Part shown: one piece after another, positions 8,545 to 16,795 of the stretch
Numbering within the stretch: position 1 is the stretch's first letter
How the letters are laid out: each line of letters starts with the position of its first letter
NCBI GenBank assembly: GCA_902537425.1
Contig: CACBBD010000010.1
Location: 1-43,922, forward strand
Origin: an uncultured SAR86 cluster bacterium
GTDB taxonomy: Bacteria; Pseudomonadota; Gammaproteobacteria; Magnimaribacterales; Magnimaribacteraceae
DNA length: 43,922 nucleotides
Direction of reading: 5' to 3'
Notes under the pieces: model-generated
Told to the model about the DNA's origin: nothing
The model's database searches: none
What the model saw: only the letters and a program-made list of their open reading frames with translations
Position numbers and translations under genes: made by a program

Positions 8545-9306
8545 TTACAGCATATCGGTTATCTTTTCTTCAATTACCTTAAAAGCTTTCTTATTTGCAT
8601 TAATTATTACCTCTATAGGTGGAGCCTCCTTACTTATATCACCCAACTCAAATAAGGCGACATGGATATCATCATGATAATCTACATTTTGCATCTCCTT
8701 TAACCACTTTCGAATATTAGGATATGGCTCAAAATTATAGACATTTGTGAACATACTTTGCAGTTGGCCTATCTCAACATATGCAGAGATATCAGCAATT
8801 GTCATAGTGTCTCCAATTAAAAATCTTGAGTCTCTCAACCAGCCTATTTCAATTGCCTCAAAAGCTTTTTCTATATTAGATTTAGATGCGGCTAAAAAAT
8901 CTTCTGAAAAGCTCAGGTCTTTTCTGACTTTTGGTGCAACAAGACCTATTGAAGCTTCTCTTATATTTCTGTGATGTAGATGTAAGTAAGAATCTACTTT
9001 TGCTCTTTTTTCTGGATTAACTGGATATAAATCGTCCCAATTATATTTATTACACAAGTAACACATAATGGCATGCGATTCTGATATGGCAAATCCTGTA
9101 TCTAGATCCTCTAAACTCGGAATGGTTCCAGTGGGAAACTTTTTTAAGAAGTCAGGATGACGACTTCCACCCTCCGATGAAGAGCCTGGGTTTGTTAACT
9201 TCAATTTGAAAGGAAATTTCTTTATTAACATCAACCACATTACAGCGCGCACTGGTTGTGAAAAAGGGACACCATAAATTAGTATATTTTTAGAAGTTTT
9301 ATCCAT
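8545..9306 (-). CDS. Glutathione S-transferase family protein (theta-like)
   Basis: A GST of 253 residues. The N-terminal domain (about 5-90) has YGVPFSQPVRAVMW, with Ser as the likely glutathione-thiol contact, then TIPSLEDLD and ESHAIMCYL, the usual cis-Pro and glutathione-carboxylate segments; the helical domain includes FLIGDTMTIADISAYVE. I chose the internal ATG at 9306 rather than one nine codons upstream because AAAGGGAG stands five bases before it. It follows the phosphoribosyltransferase gene by about 40 bases. This layout resembles dehalogenase or theta-class GSTs, but the substrate is not predictable. Confidence 0.83.
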   Translation of the reverse strand: MDKTSKNILIYGVPFSQPVRAVMWLMLIKKFPFKLKLTNPGSSSEGGSRHPDFLKKFPTGTIPSLEDLDTGFAISESHAIMCYLCNKYNWDDLYPVNPEKRAKVDSYLHLHHRNIREASIGLVAPKVRKDLSFSEDFLAASKSNIEKAFEAIEIGWLRDSRFLIGDTMTIADISAYVEIGQLQSMFTNVYNFEPYPNIRKWLKEMQNVDYHDDIHVALFELGDISKEAPPIEVIINANKKAFKVIEEKITDML

Positions 9307-9348
9307 TTTTTCTCCCTTTGAACATATTAGCATCCAGGAAGAAAAAAT

Positions 9349-9912
9349 TTAAAGTTTTGGGATGATTTTATCCAATAAATCTTTTAATTCGGGTTTATTT
9401 TCCTTTATCTCTTTAGTAGACAAGCCTTCGAGCTCGTGCGGAAAAACTAACCATTTTTCTGTTTCATGAATGAAGTAGTCGGGATCTCTGTCGGTTATAT
9501 TTTGCGTTGGTTTAAAATAGGGAGTAGCAACCCTTATTTCAGGGGTATTTTTTTTACAAGCTTTTTCGAGGTCGATAATAATTTGACTTATCGATTTACC
9601 CGTATCATAAACGTCATCAACTATAAGCAAGGAATCTTCCGATTCAAGATTCTCTATTAAATAACTCAATCCATAAACTTGAACATTGTCTTTTCGTTTG
9701 CCCATACTAGAATAGTAAGACGTTCGGATTGAAATATGGTCTGAAGGAACATTTAAAATATCCAACAACTCTTGAACCGCGATTCCTACCGGAGCACCAC
9801 CTCTCCAAACACCTACTATGTAGTTAGGACGATAGCCACTCTCGAAAACTTTCCAAGCAAGTTTAAAGGAGTCTTCTAGAAGCTCATCGGCTCCGATGTA
9901 AAGCTTTTCCAT
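9349..9912 (-). CDS. Purine-type phosphoribosyltransferase
   Basis: A 187-residue type I phosphoribosyltransferase. The PRPP-binding signature LLIVDDVYDTGKS spans residues 95-107; YIVGVWRGGAPVG (31-43) forms the PPi loop. A C-terminal WLVFPHEL segment is typical of the hypoxanthine/xanthine-guanine branch and likely stacks on the purine. It would turn a free purine base and PRPP into the nucleoside monophosphate in the cytoplasm. It is separated from the TonB receptor gene only by a hairpin, and a purine permease lies just beyond that receptor, which fits base salvage. The precise base (guanine, xanthine, hypoxanthine) is not certain. Confidence 0.83.
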   Translation of the reverse strand: MEKLYIGADELLEDSFKLAWKVFESGYRPNYIVGVWRGGAPVGIAVQELLDILNVPSDHISIRTSYYSSMGKRKDNVQVYGLSYLIENLESEDSLLIVDDVYDTGKSISQIIIDLEKACKKNTPEIRVATPYFKPTQNITDRDPDYFIHETEKWLVFPHELEGLSTKEIKENKPELKDLLDKIIPKL

Positions 9913-9936
9913 GATAAATAGTAAATGGGAAGTAAG

Positions 9937-9968
9937 ATAAGAGCCTCCTAAATTCAGAAGGCTCTTAT
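9937..9968 (-). terminator. Hairpin after the TonB-dependent receptor gene
   Basis: A 10-bp inverted repeat, ATAAGAGCCT at 9937-9946 and AGGCTCTTAT at 9959-9968, with a 12-base loop, lies between the receptor stop codon and the phosphoribosyltransferase start. Read on the minus strand, the stem is followed by ATCTTACTT rather than a clean T run, so termination may be partial and could let some transcription continue into the phosphoribosyltransferase gene. Confidence 0.6.
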
Positions 9969-9974
9969 TTCTAA

Positions 9975-12314
9975 TTAAAAGCTATAACTGACTCTACCCA
10001 TGTATTGACGGGGTGGTATGTACTCAATACCTGTTCCGGCAACACCAAAAACATCAGTCATACTGGAATTCATTCCATCTTTGTCTCCAGCATTCAGAAC
10101 CATGAAGTCTATACCCCATTGATCCCCAATTAGATCTAAGCTAGCGGTAAAGTTAACTATAGAGTAAGAGTCTACCTGATCAATAAAAGGATTATTGAAG
10201 ACTCTCTGTTGGAAATCACCACGGTAAATAAATTCAGCAGTAGTTGTTAATAAGCCGTATTGAGTTTCAGTATTATATTCAATACCAAAGTTTGCGGTAA
10301 GCTCAGGACTTTTTGCTAACTCATTTCCTCTTATATCTTCTCTCAAAGAATAACGTATTGGCTCTTCCCCGAAGAAGTACAATTCTGCATTGAGATTATC
10401 TAGAGCTTCGTAAGATGATGTAACTTCAGTATCGAGATAAGCAACTCTTAGATCAAAAGATAGATTTTCAGATACTAATCCGATGAGCTCTAACTCAAGT
10501 CCTTGCATTTCTGATTCGGGAATATTAGCAACCCCTCCTCTGTAAATATCAGGATCTGTTGACTGAAACTGTAGATTCTCATAGTCATAAGTAAAAGCAG
10601 ATATATTTGCTCTCATACGACCTTCAAGAAAATCAGATTTTAACCCTACTTCATAAGCATCTATCATTTCACTTTCGAAGAAAGGAAAAATAAGCTGCGG
10701 TGCAGGAGCCGCACCAAAACCCTCATTTTCTGGAGGATATCCGAAAGTCAAATTACTACCCCCTGGCTTGAATCCTTTCGTATATGAAAGGTAAATCATA
10801 GTGCTGTCAGAAAGATCTAGCTCATAAGCGAGTCTACCTGTAGTTTCATCTAACTCGTCCTGAATCAGGTACTGTTGCAATCCAAAAAAGTTAGTTACGT
10901 CACTCTCAAATTCGTCTTCGGTATATCTTAAACCGAACACTAATCTATTACTCTCATCAATATTTAAAGTTGCCTGCCCATAGAGAGATTGAGATTCTCT
11001 CGTTGGATATGCTTCTGAAACAAATCCTAGTTCAGCATCATAAGCAGCAAAGCAAATACCTTCAAAAGGGTTTGTTGCACAGATTGGTGCATGGGTATAA
11101 GGAGTAAATTGCCCATCCATAAGTGCAGCTTGCTTATTATTATTAACGTCTTTAACTTCATAGATATTATTTTCTATCTCATGATCAAAATAGAAGGCTC
11201 CTAATATCCAATCTGTATTTCCGAAAAGTGGTTCATTCGATATAAGATTTATCTCAAAAGTTGTTGTCTCAACTAAAGAAGTTTCTGGTCTAAATTCTGA
11301 TCTGTTGTATGGAAAGCCTTTCATGGGACCGTCTTGGTGTACATCCCCATAATTGTGCCTATCGTTATCTCTAACGACATAGATATCATCTTCTTGCATA
11401 CTAGCCAGAATTTTCAAATTTGCGAACCCTAAATCAGATGTAAGGATCCCAGCAAAGACCTCAGAAGTAAGTTCGTAGTCAGAAATGGAGTCCTGTCTGA
11501 GTTGTCTGGGGTCTGGAGTAGGATCATCGAGCCCTTTCATAGCTGCACCATTGTTGTCGGCTTCAAAATATTGAGCAAATACTCTTAGACTAGTTGAATC
11601 ACTGATATCAAAAAGCCAATCAGATCTTAAACTTGAATGAGTAGCATCATCTAAATCCTGACCGGTCACTAAATTTTCTGAAAAACCATCATGATCTGTT
11701 GAAACCCATGAAAATCTTGTAGCTACACTATCTGATAGCGGTATGTTTACAGCTCCTCTGGCCTTAGTAAGATCATAATCGCCCAGAGTTAGATCGACCT
11801 TACCAGAGAGTTCATCAAAGGTTGGTGCCGTGCTAATAACATTTACGGTACCTCCTGTTGAGTTCTGCCCAAATAGAGTTCCTTGTGGACCCCTTAGAAC
11901 TTCAATCCTTTCTAGATCAATAAAATCTGTTCTTAATGAAAACTTAGAAGCAATGAAAATGCCATCCATATGCAAAGCGACCGAAGGTGCAGCAATTGCA
12001 TTTTGGTTAGTTTCATCACCCACTCCACGAATAGAGATAATAGTTTTATAACCCTCATTCTTTGCTACTGTAACACCCGGAGCTATTGCACTGAGTCCTA
12101 CGAAATCAACTAAGTTTTTTCTTTCTATTTCTTCGCTACTTAAAGCAGTAACCGCTTTCGAAACATCTTGTAAGCTTTCGGCTCTCTTTTCAGCAGTAAC
12201 AATAACTTCATCAATAACTAACTCGTTACCGAATAGATTAGACGTGGTGAAGATTATTGGAAGCGCAAGCGAAGTTGAGAGGAAAGACCTAAAGAGAAGT
12301 TTTAATATTGTCAT
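9975..12314 (-). CDS. TonB-dependent outer-membrane receptor
   Basis: A 779-residue outer-membrane transporter. A signal peptide covers about residues 1-29, followed by a TonB box-like IDEVIVTAEKR segment. The plug domain contains IEVLRGPQGTLFGQNSTGG, the standard plug signature, and the remaining residues form the beta barrel with alternating aromatic strands, ending in the expected terminal Phe (GRVSYSF). It uses proton-motive energy through TonB-ExbBD to import a ligand into the periplasm. The sequence resembles the broad receptor class common in oligotrophic marine gammaproteobacteria. The divergent purine permease and downstream phosphoribosyltransferase suggest a purine or nucleoside ligand; this is inference. 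Confidence 0.92.
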   Translation of the reverse strand: MTILKLLFRSFLSTSLALPIIFTTSNLFGNELVIDEVIVTAEKRAESLQDVSKAVTALSSEEIERKNLVDFVGLSAIAPGVTVAKNEGYKTIISIRGVGDETNQNAIAAPSVALHMDGIFIASKFSLRTDFIDLERIEVLRGPQGTLFGQNSTGGTVNVISTAPTFDELSGKVDLTLGDYDLTKARGAVNIPLSDSVATRFSWVSTDHDGFSENLVTGQDLDDATHSSLRSDWLFDISDSTSLRVFAQYFEADNNGAAMKGLDDPTPDPRQLRQDSISDYELTSEVFAGILTSDLGFANLKILASMQEDDIYVVRDNDRHNYGDVHQDGPMKGFPYNRSEFRPETSLVETTTFEINLISNEPLFGNTDWILGAFYFDHEIENNIYEVKDVNNNKQAALMDGQFTPYTHAPICATNPFEGICFAAYDAELGFVSEAYPTRESQSLYGQATLNIDESNRLVFGLRYTEDEFESDVTNFFGLQQYLIQDELDETTGRLAYELDLSDSTMIYLSYTKGFKPGGSNLTFGYPPENEGFGAAPAPQLIFPFFESEMIDAYEVGLKSDFLEGRMRANISAFTYDYENLQFQSTDPDIYRGGVANIPESEMQGLELELIGLVSENLSFDLRVAYLDTEVTSSYEALDNLNAELYFFGEEPIRYSLREDIRGNELAKSPELTANFGIEYNTETQYGLLTTTAEFIYRGDFQQRVFNNPFIDQVDSYSIVNFTASLDLIGDQWGIDFMVLNAGDKDGMNSSMTDVFGVAGTGIEYIPPRQYMGRVSYSF

Positions 12315-12523
12315 TTAAAATCCTTGTCTTGCAACCAAAAATATATCATACCTTTGATCGTTTCACTTGCAAGGATTGATGACAAGAATCTAAAAAAAAA
12401 TTCTTATTGAACCCTAGAAGACACTTTTTCACACTTTTATTTACTTTTTTTATGACATTTTTACAACAACCAAGGAAAAATTCTTTAAAGTACATAAAAA
12501 TAAGTCTTAATATTCATAAATTA
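12315..12523. promoter_or_regulatory. Divergent intergenic region between receptor and purine permease
   Basis: About 210 AT-rich bases separate the two divergent starts and must hold both promoters. Two arms of an imperfect inverted repeat (CTTGCAA near 12329 and TTGCAAG near 12369, each with a neighbouring ATCCTTG or GGAT extension) bracket about 35 bases close to the receptor start and could be an operator. I looked for a purine-riboswitch core and did not see one. Confidence 0.35.
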
Positions 12524-13813
12524 ATGCTAGAGAAATATTTTTCAATTGATTTACATAAAACCACCTTTCAAAAGGAGGTACTTGCTGGAATTACGACTTT
12601 TATAACCATGGCCTATATCATCTTTGTTAATCCACAAATGATGGCTCAATCTGGCATGGATCATGGAGCAATTTTCGTGGGAACTTGCTTGGCTGCTGCC
12701 ATAGCATGTTTTGTTATGGGTCTGTTTGCAAACTGGCCTGTTGGACTTGCTCCTGGTATGGGACTGAATGCTTTTTTTACTTATACAGTTGTTGGCGAGA
12801 TGGGATACTCTTGGGAAGTTGCCTTAGGATCAGTTTTTATTGCGGGTGTTCTATTTTTTATCATGAGCATTACGCCCTTACGCAAATGGATGCTAGATAG
12901 CATACCTATGAATCTGAGAATTGCTATGGGTGCAGGTGTAGGCTTATTCATAGGTTTTATAGGACTCAAAAATGGAGGGATCATTGCAGCTAATGGTGCT
13001 ACATTTTTAAGTTTAGGTGACTTCACAAATCCACCTACATTACTGGCTGGTCTTGGATTTTTATTGATATCAATCCTTTCTATTAGAAAAACACCTGGGG
13101 CAATAATAATTGGAATACTGGCTGTAACTTTAATGAGTATCCTTTTGGGCCTTGTAAAATTTGAGGGAGTGTTTGCTTTACCTCCTGACATTTCTCCAGT
13201 TTTCCTTAAGTTAGATATTATTGGTGCCTTAGATATAACAATGTTAAGCATTATCATGTCTTTTCTTTTTGTTAATCTTTTTGATACAGCAGGAACACTT
13301 TTCGGAGTAGCATCTAGAGCAGGTCTCATATCTGATTCAGGAAAAATAAAAAATTTGGATAAAGCACTTAAGGCAGATAGTAGTTCAAGTATTTTTGGAT
13401 CTTTTCTAGGTTGTGCACCGGTAACAAGTTATGTTGAAAGTTCTGCAGGTATAGAGGCAGGAGGGAGAACTGGAATAACAGCAATTGTGGTAGGACTTCT
13501 TTTTCTTCTAGCCACTTTCTTATCTCCTCTTGCTGCAGCTGTACCAGCATATGCCACTGCAGGTGCATTAATTTATGTTGCAATATTAATGCTAAGTGGA
13601 ATGGAAAAACTTAATTGGAAGGATCAATCACAATTACTGCCTGCCTTAGTGATGATTGTGATGATTCCTCTTACTTTCTCTATAGCAAATGGAATAGCTC
13701 TAGGATTCTTAGCTTATGTAGCAATTCAAACCTTTATTGGTCAAATAAAACAAATATCATCAGGAGCATGGTTCCTTACATTGATATTTGTTGCTAAATT
13801 TATCTTTCTCTAG
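12524..13813 (+). CDS. NCS2 family purine permease (AzgA-like)
   Basis: A 429-residue inner-membrane transporter with about 13 hydrophobic helices. Family-specific segments are ITTFITMAYIIFVNP near the start, PVGLAPGMGLNAFFTY, FVNLFDTAGTLFG and SYVESSAGIEAGGRTG, which match the AzgA/PbuG branch of NCS2 (adenine, guanine, hypoxanthine uptake with protons). The open frame extends 39 codons upstream to a TTG, but the upstream part is lysine-rich and unlike the family, so I start at the ATG at 12524. It is divergent from the TonB receptor and ends two bases before the convergent yghU gene. Confidence 0.9.
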   Translation: MLEKYFSIDLHKTTFQKEVLAGITTFITMAYIIFVNPQMMAQSGMDHGAIFVGTCLAAAIACFVMGLFANWPVGLAPGMGLNAFFTYTVVGEMGYSWEVALGSVFIAGVLFFIMSITPLRKWMLDSIPMNLRIAMGAGVGLFIGFIGLKNGGIIAANGATFLSLGDFTNPPTLLAGLGFLLISILSIRKTPGAIIIGILAVTLMSILLGLVKFEGVFALPPDISPVFLKLDIIGALDITMLSIIMSFLFVNLFDTAGTLFGVASRAGLISDSGKIKNLDKALKADSSSSIFGSFLGCAPVTSYVESSAGIEAGGRTGITAIVVGLLFLLATFLSPLAAAVPAYATAGALIYVAILMLSGMEKLNWKDQSQLLPALVMIVMIPLTFSIANGIALGFLAYVAIQTFIGQIKQISSGAWFLTLIFVAKFIFL

Positions 13814-13815
13814 AA

Positions 13816-14661
13816 CTAAAGCTTTATATCGCTTGCATCATGTCGCTCTAAGATTGATTTATCATCCGGTCCATTCGGTTTTTTATTAACCAAAGAACCT
13901 CTTTTGTAAGCAGGCCTTTCAATAATTTGCTTTGCCCATCGTCCTACATGTTTATAAGATTCTACTTCCAAGAATTCTGAAGCATTGTAAGCATTATTCA
14001 GAACTAATGTGCCATACCAAGAATGTACAGCTATATCTGAAATATTATATTCCCTTCCACATAGATATTCTCTGGATTCTAAATTTCTATCTAAAACATC
14101 TAATTGTCTTTTTACTTCCATTGCAAATCTATTTATAGGATATTCATACTTCTCCGGTGCATATGCATAAAAATGGCCAAAACCACCTCCTAGATAAGGG
14201 GCACTTCCCATTTGCCAAAAGAGCCAAGACATGCACTCAGCTCTATCTGAAGGATCTGTAGGTATAAATTCTCCAAATTTCTCTGCCAAATACAGCAATA
14301 TTGCTCCCGATTCAAAGACACGAGTGGAAGGATCTGTGCTTGTATCTAATAATGCAGGTATTTTCGAATTTGGATTAATTTCAACAAAACCGCTTCCAAA
14401 TTGAGAACCATCACCAATGTTAATTAAGAATGCGTCGTATTCAGCTCCTTCATGACCCAGGGCTAACAATTCTTCTAGTAGAATTGTCACTTTAATTCCA
14501 TTTGGAGTGCCTAATGAATAAAGTTGTAAAGGATGCTTACCAACAGGAAGTTCCTTTTCATGAGTTGCACCTGAAATGGGCCTATTAATATTTGCAAACC
14601 GTCCTCCGCTTTCTTTGTCCCATGTCCAAACTTTGGGAGGTACATATTCAGAATCACTCAT
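13816..14661 (-). CDS. yghU: YghU-type glutathione transferase / disulfide-bond oxidoreductase
   Basis: A 281-residue GST whose sequence follows Escherichia coli YghU closely from end to end: VWTWDKESGGRFANINRP near the start, LPVGKHPLQLYSLGTPNG at about 40-57 with the Thr-Pro-Asn active site, VEINPNSKIPAL, ESGAILLYLAEKFG, and the C-terminal ERHDASD. YghU binds two glutathiones and reduces disulfides and organic peroxides. A GGAG ribosome binding site precedes the ATG. The gene is convergent with the purine permease and monocistronic in appearance. Confidence 0.92.
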   Translation of the reverse strand: MSDSEYVPPKVWTWDKESGGRFANINRPISGATHEKELPVGKHPLQLYSLGTPNGIKVTILLEELLALGHEGAEYDAFLINIGDGSQFGSGFVEINPNSKIPALLDTSTDPSTRVFESGAILLYLAEKFGEFIPTDPSDRAECMSWLFWQMGSAPYLGGGFGHFYAYAPEKYEYPINRFAMEVKRQLDVLDRNLESREYLCGREYNISDIAVHSWYGTLVLNNAYNASEFLEVESYKHVGRWAKQIIERPAYKRGSLVNKKPNGPDDKSILERHDASDIKL

Positions 14662-14755
14662 AAAATCTCCTTTATAATCTATTTAGCATTGATATTTTAC
14701 TTACCTAATGAATTAAGTATAAATTAAAGTTTAAGCTAATAATAAAAATACAGGT

Positions 14756-15202
14756 ATGAGGAAAGAAATAATTAAAAATTTTTTAAATTCATGGAAACAA
14801 GGCGTTATTGAGATTGGCAAAACATATCAAGAAGATGGTGATTTTCAAAAACTTGCAGAAATCTTTATTGAAAAACACTATGCGTTTTCTGAGGAAGATG
14901 TTTTGTTTAAGCCTACCTATACTTCAGAAAAAGTTTTCAGAAATACTAAAGCTGATGCTATATCTTATTTTGTAAAGGGTGATATTTCCGAAGATAAGGG
15001 GTTTGCACTAAAACCTTGGGAGACCATTGAGGTCGATGAACTCAACTTTCTTCTGGAGGATAGCTTTTTAGCATCAATGGGAACACTTTTGTTTAAACCT
15101 GCAAATGAAGATGAAGTAACTAAGGTCGCTTTTACATTTATTTTTACTGAGATTAATAATTCTATAAAAATTAAAGTTCATCACTCTTCTCCGGTCTTTT
15201 AG
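14756..15202 (+). CDS. NTF2/SnoaL-like small protein with HHSS motif (COG4337-like; candidate iota-carbonic anhydrase relative)
   Basis: A 148-residue cytoplasmic protein with no signal peptide. The order of conserved blocks, EIGKTY (19-24), VLFKPT (49-54), FRNT (61-64), SYFVKGD (70-76), EDKGFALKPW (79-88) and the C-terminal VHHSSPV (141-147), matches a bacterial family often labelled phosphoribosyl-AMP cyclohydrolase in databases although it lacks that enzyme's fold. Its NTF2/CaMKII-association-like layout and the HHSS motif are shared with iota-class carbonic anhydrases. I infer a possible CO2/bicarbonate role. It stands alone, flanked by yghU and a crotonase on the other strand. Confidence 0.6.
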   Translation: MRKEIIKNFLNSWKQGVIEIGKTYQEDGDFQKLAEIFIEKHYAFSEEDVLFKPTYTSEKVFRNTKADAISYFVKGDISEDKGFALKPWETIEVDELNFLLEDSFLASMGTLLFKPANEDEVTKVAFTFIFTEINNSIKIKVHHSSPVF

Positions 15203-15246
15203 ACTCACATAGATAAAAAATATAGTTAATATGTTGTTTTCCAAGT

Positions 15247-16029
15247 TTACTTATTAAATTGAGGTTTTCTCTTTTCTAGAAAAGCCATCATTCCTTCCTG
15301 CGAGTCCTTCGTATTATTATTTTCATGTACTGCTTTTCTTTCAGCAATTAAAAGCTCATCTAAATTTTTTTCTGAACTGTTAACCAAAACTTTCATCATG
15401 CTTGCTACAGCTACCGCCGGCTGAGAAGCAAGTTCATGGCCCAAAGCAATGGCTGCATCTTTCAATTTATCGATTGGATAAATTTCATGAACAAGACCAA
15501 TCTCCAAAGCTCTTTTACCAGATATCTTCTTAGATCTTAGTATCATATCCATAGCATGGTTCTCACCTACACATTTAGCTAAACGAGCACTCCCTCCCCA
15601 TGCAGGAACTGCTCCAAGATCTAGTTCAGGCAATCCTATTTGCGCATCATCATCAGCTGCAAGGCGAAAATGACAGCCTAAAGGAACTTCTAGTCCTCCG
15701 CCAAGACAGTAGCCAAACAAAGTTACTATCCAAGGTTTATGCATTCTCTCAATTGCGTCTATGACTTTTAGCCTTTGATCAAAAAGAGCATCGGAACTGC
15801 CCTTTTTTTTAATACCTTCTTGGAACTGCTTAAGATTCATTCCAACTGAAAAATTATCTAATCCAGCTGCTGTTAAAACCACTGCTCTAATGGCATTATC
15901 TTTTGAAATCTTATCAACAGTTTCTTCCAACGCGTCCATAAAGTCTAGGGACATGCGGTTATAAGGTGCATCATTAATGGTCAATATCGCTACTGCACCA
16001 TCGATTTGAAACAAAAGGTTTTTGTCCAT
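15247..16029 (-). CDS. Enoyl-CoA hydratase/isomerase family protein
   Basis: A 260-residue crotonase-fold enzyme. The oxyanion-hole and catalytic region reads GYCLGGGLEVPLGCHFRLA followed by IGLPELDLGAVPAWGG, so both acid-base glutamates of true hydratases (GGGLE and GLPE) are present. It probably adds water across the double bond of an enoyl-CoA thioester in the cytoplasm; the chain length is unknown. A strong AGGAGG ribosome binding site precedes the ATG. It is the last gene of a minus-strand run with a small membrane protein, DoxX and a second crotonase. Confidence 0.87.
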   Translation of the reverse strand: MDKNLLFQIDGAVAILTINDAPYNRMSLDFMDALEETVDKISKDNAIRAVVLTAAGLDNFSVGMNLKQFQEGIKKKGSSDALFDQRLKVIDAIERMHKPWIVTLFGYCLGGGLEVPLGCHFRLAADDDAQIGLPELDLGAVPAWGGSARLAKCVGENHAMDMILRSKKISGKRALEIGLVHEIYPIDKLKDAAIALGHELASQPAVAVASMMKVLVNSSEKNLDELLIAERKAVHENNNTKDSQEGMMAFLEKRKPQFNK

Positions 16030-16054
16030 CCTATCCTCCTAATTGAAAATTTTC

Positions 16055-16342
16055 CTAAAATTTTTCATTATCTTGATCACCTTCATTAGTTATATCCCCA
16101 GTACTTCTATTTTTAAAGTATCCTCTTAAGGCTATATAGGTCTGAATCAAATTAGCTATTACAAAGGCAAATAGATCAACAAATAAAAATATTACAGCAC
16201 CTGAAAATCTACTTAAGGCAGTAACCAAGTAGCCTTTCAATCTTGTTTCATGATTAACCGAACTTACCTGATATAAGGCCAAAATGCTTATAACCAATAT
16301 TAGCCACTGACCGTATTGAAGCGCAAAAAAATAATCTATCAT
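16055..16342 (-). CDS. Small membrane protein, unrecognised
   Basis: A 95-residue protein I do not recognise. Hydrophobic segments at about 8-25, 40-58 and 60-73 suggest two or three membrane helices; the last 20 residues are polar and acidic. It sits between a DoxX gene and an enoyl-CoA hydratase gene with gaps of about 20 bases on either side and reads in the same direction, so it is probably cotranscribed. Its codon use looks like its neighbours, which supports it being real. Confidence 0.6.
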   Translation of the reverse strand: MIDYFFALQYGQWLILVISILALYQVSSVNHETRLKGYLVTALSRFSGAVIFLFVDLFAFVIANLIQTYIALRGYFKNRSTGDITNEGDQDNEKF

Positions 16343-16360
16343 GGTGATAACCTCGTACGT

Positions 16361-16786
16361 TTAAATGAAATTTTTAGATGGATTGAAAGCCGGCCTTGTT
16401 AAGGAGTAGGCCCAGAAGAAGAAGATAAATTGCAAGGCGAGACGAAAGTAAAGTGCATAAATTGAAATTTCAGGAAAGGCCTCTGGCGTCATAGCCATAT
16501 AAATATTTGCAGGGTAAACAGCAATTAAAAGGGCCAATAGGCCCCAACCTGATATTTTTCTAAAGCGGGATAGTAATAGACCAAGACCTCCCAAAATTTC
16601 AAAAAAACCGCTTATATATACCGCCTCAAGAAGCAAAGGCAACATAGGAGGCATGATAGCCAGATAGAAATCTGGATTAATAAAATGATCAATTCCAACA
16701 GTAATAAAAAAGGACGAAAAAGCCAATATAGCTAGTTTCCTCCATAAAGTCTTAGGAAAATTCAATAACTTTAATAAGTATGACAA
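16361..16786 (-). CDS. DoxX family membrane protein
   Basis: A 141-residue protein with four predicted helices. The pattern GIDHFINPDFYLAIMPP near residues 29-45, SGFFEILGGLGLLL and YPANIYMA is characteristic of DoxX-like membrane proteins, whose members associate with quinone-linked or redox-stress functions. No ATG is available near the N-terminus; TTG at 16786, nine bases after the crotonase stop, is the best start. The exact role is unknown. Confidence 0.75.
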   Translation of the reverse strand: MSYLLKLLNFPKTLWRKLAILAFSSFFITVGIDHFINPDFYLAIMPPMLPLLLEAVYISGFFEILGGLGLLLSRFRKISGWGLLALLIAVYPANIYMAMTPEAFPEISIYALYFRLALQFIFFFWAYSLTRPAFNPSKNFI

Positions 16787-16795
16787 AAGATAAAG

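Noticed and set aside
12407-12523. N-terminal extension of the purine permease from a TTG codon
   Set aside because: The extra 39 residues are unlike AzgA-family proteins and no ribosome binding site precedes the TTG; the ATG at 12524 fits the family start.
12315-12523. Possible purine riboswitch upstream of the permease
   Set aside because: I looked for the conserved core and paired arms of the purine aptamer and could not find them; only an imperfect inverted repeat is present.
12781-13329. 182-codon open frame on the minus strand
   Set aside because: It is a mirror of the strongly supported purine permease gene and is rich in Pro, Ile and Lys as expected for an antisense shadow.
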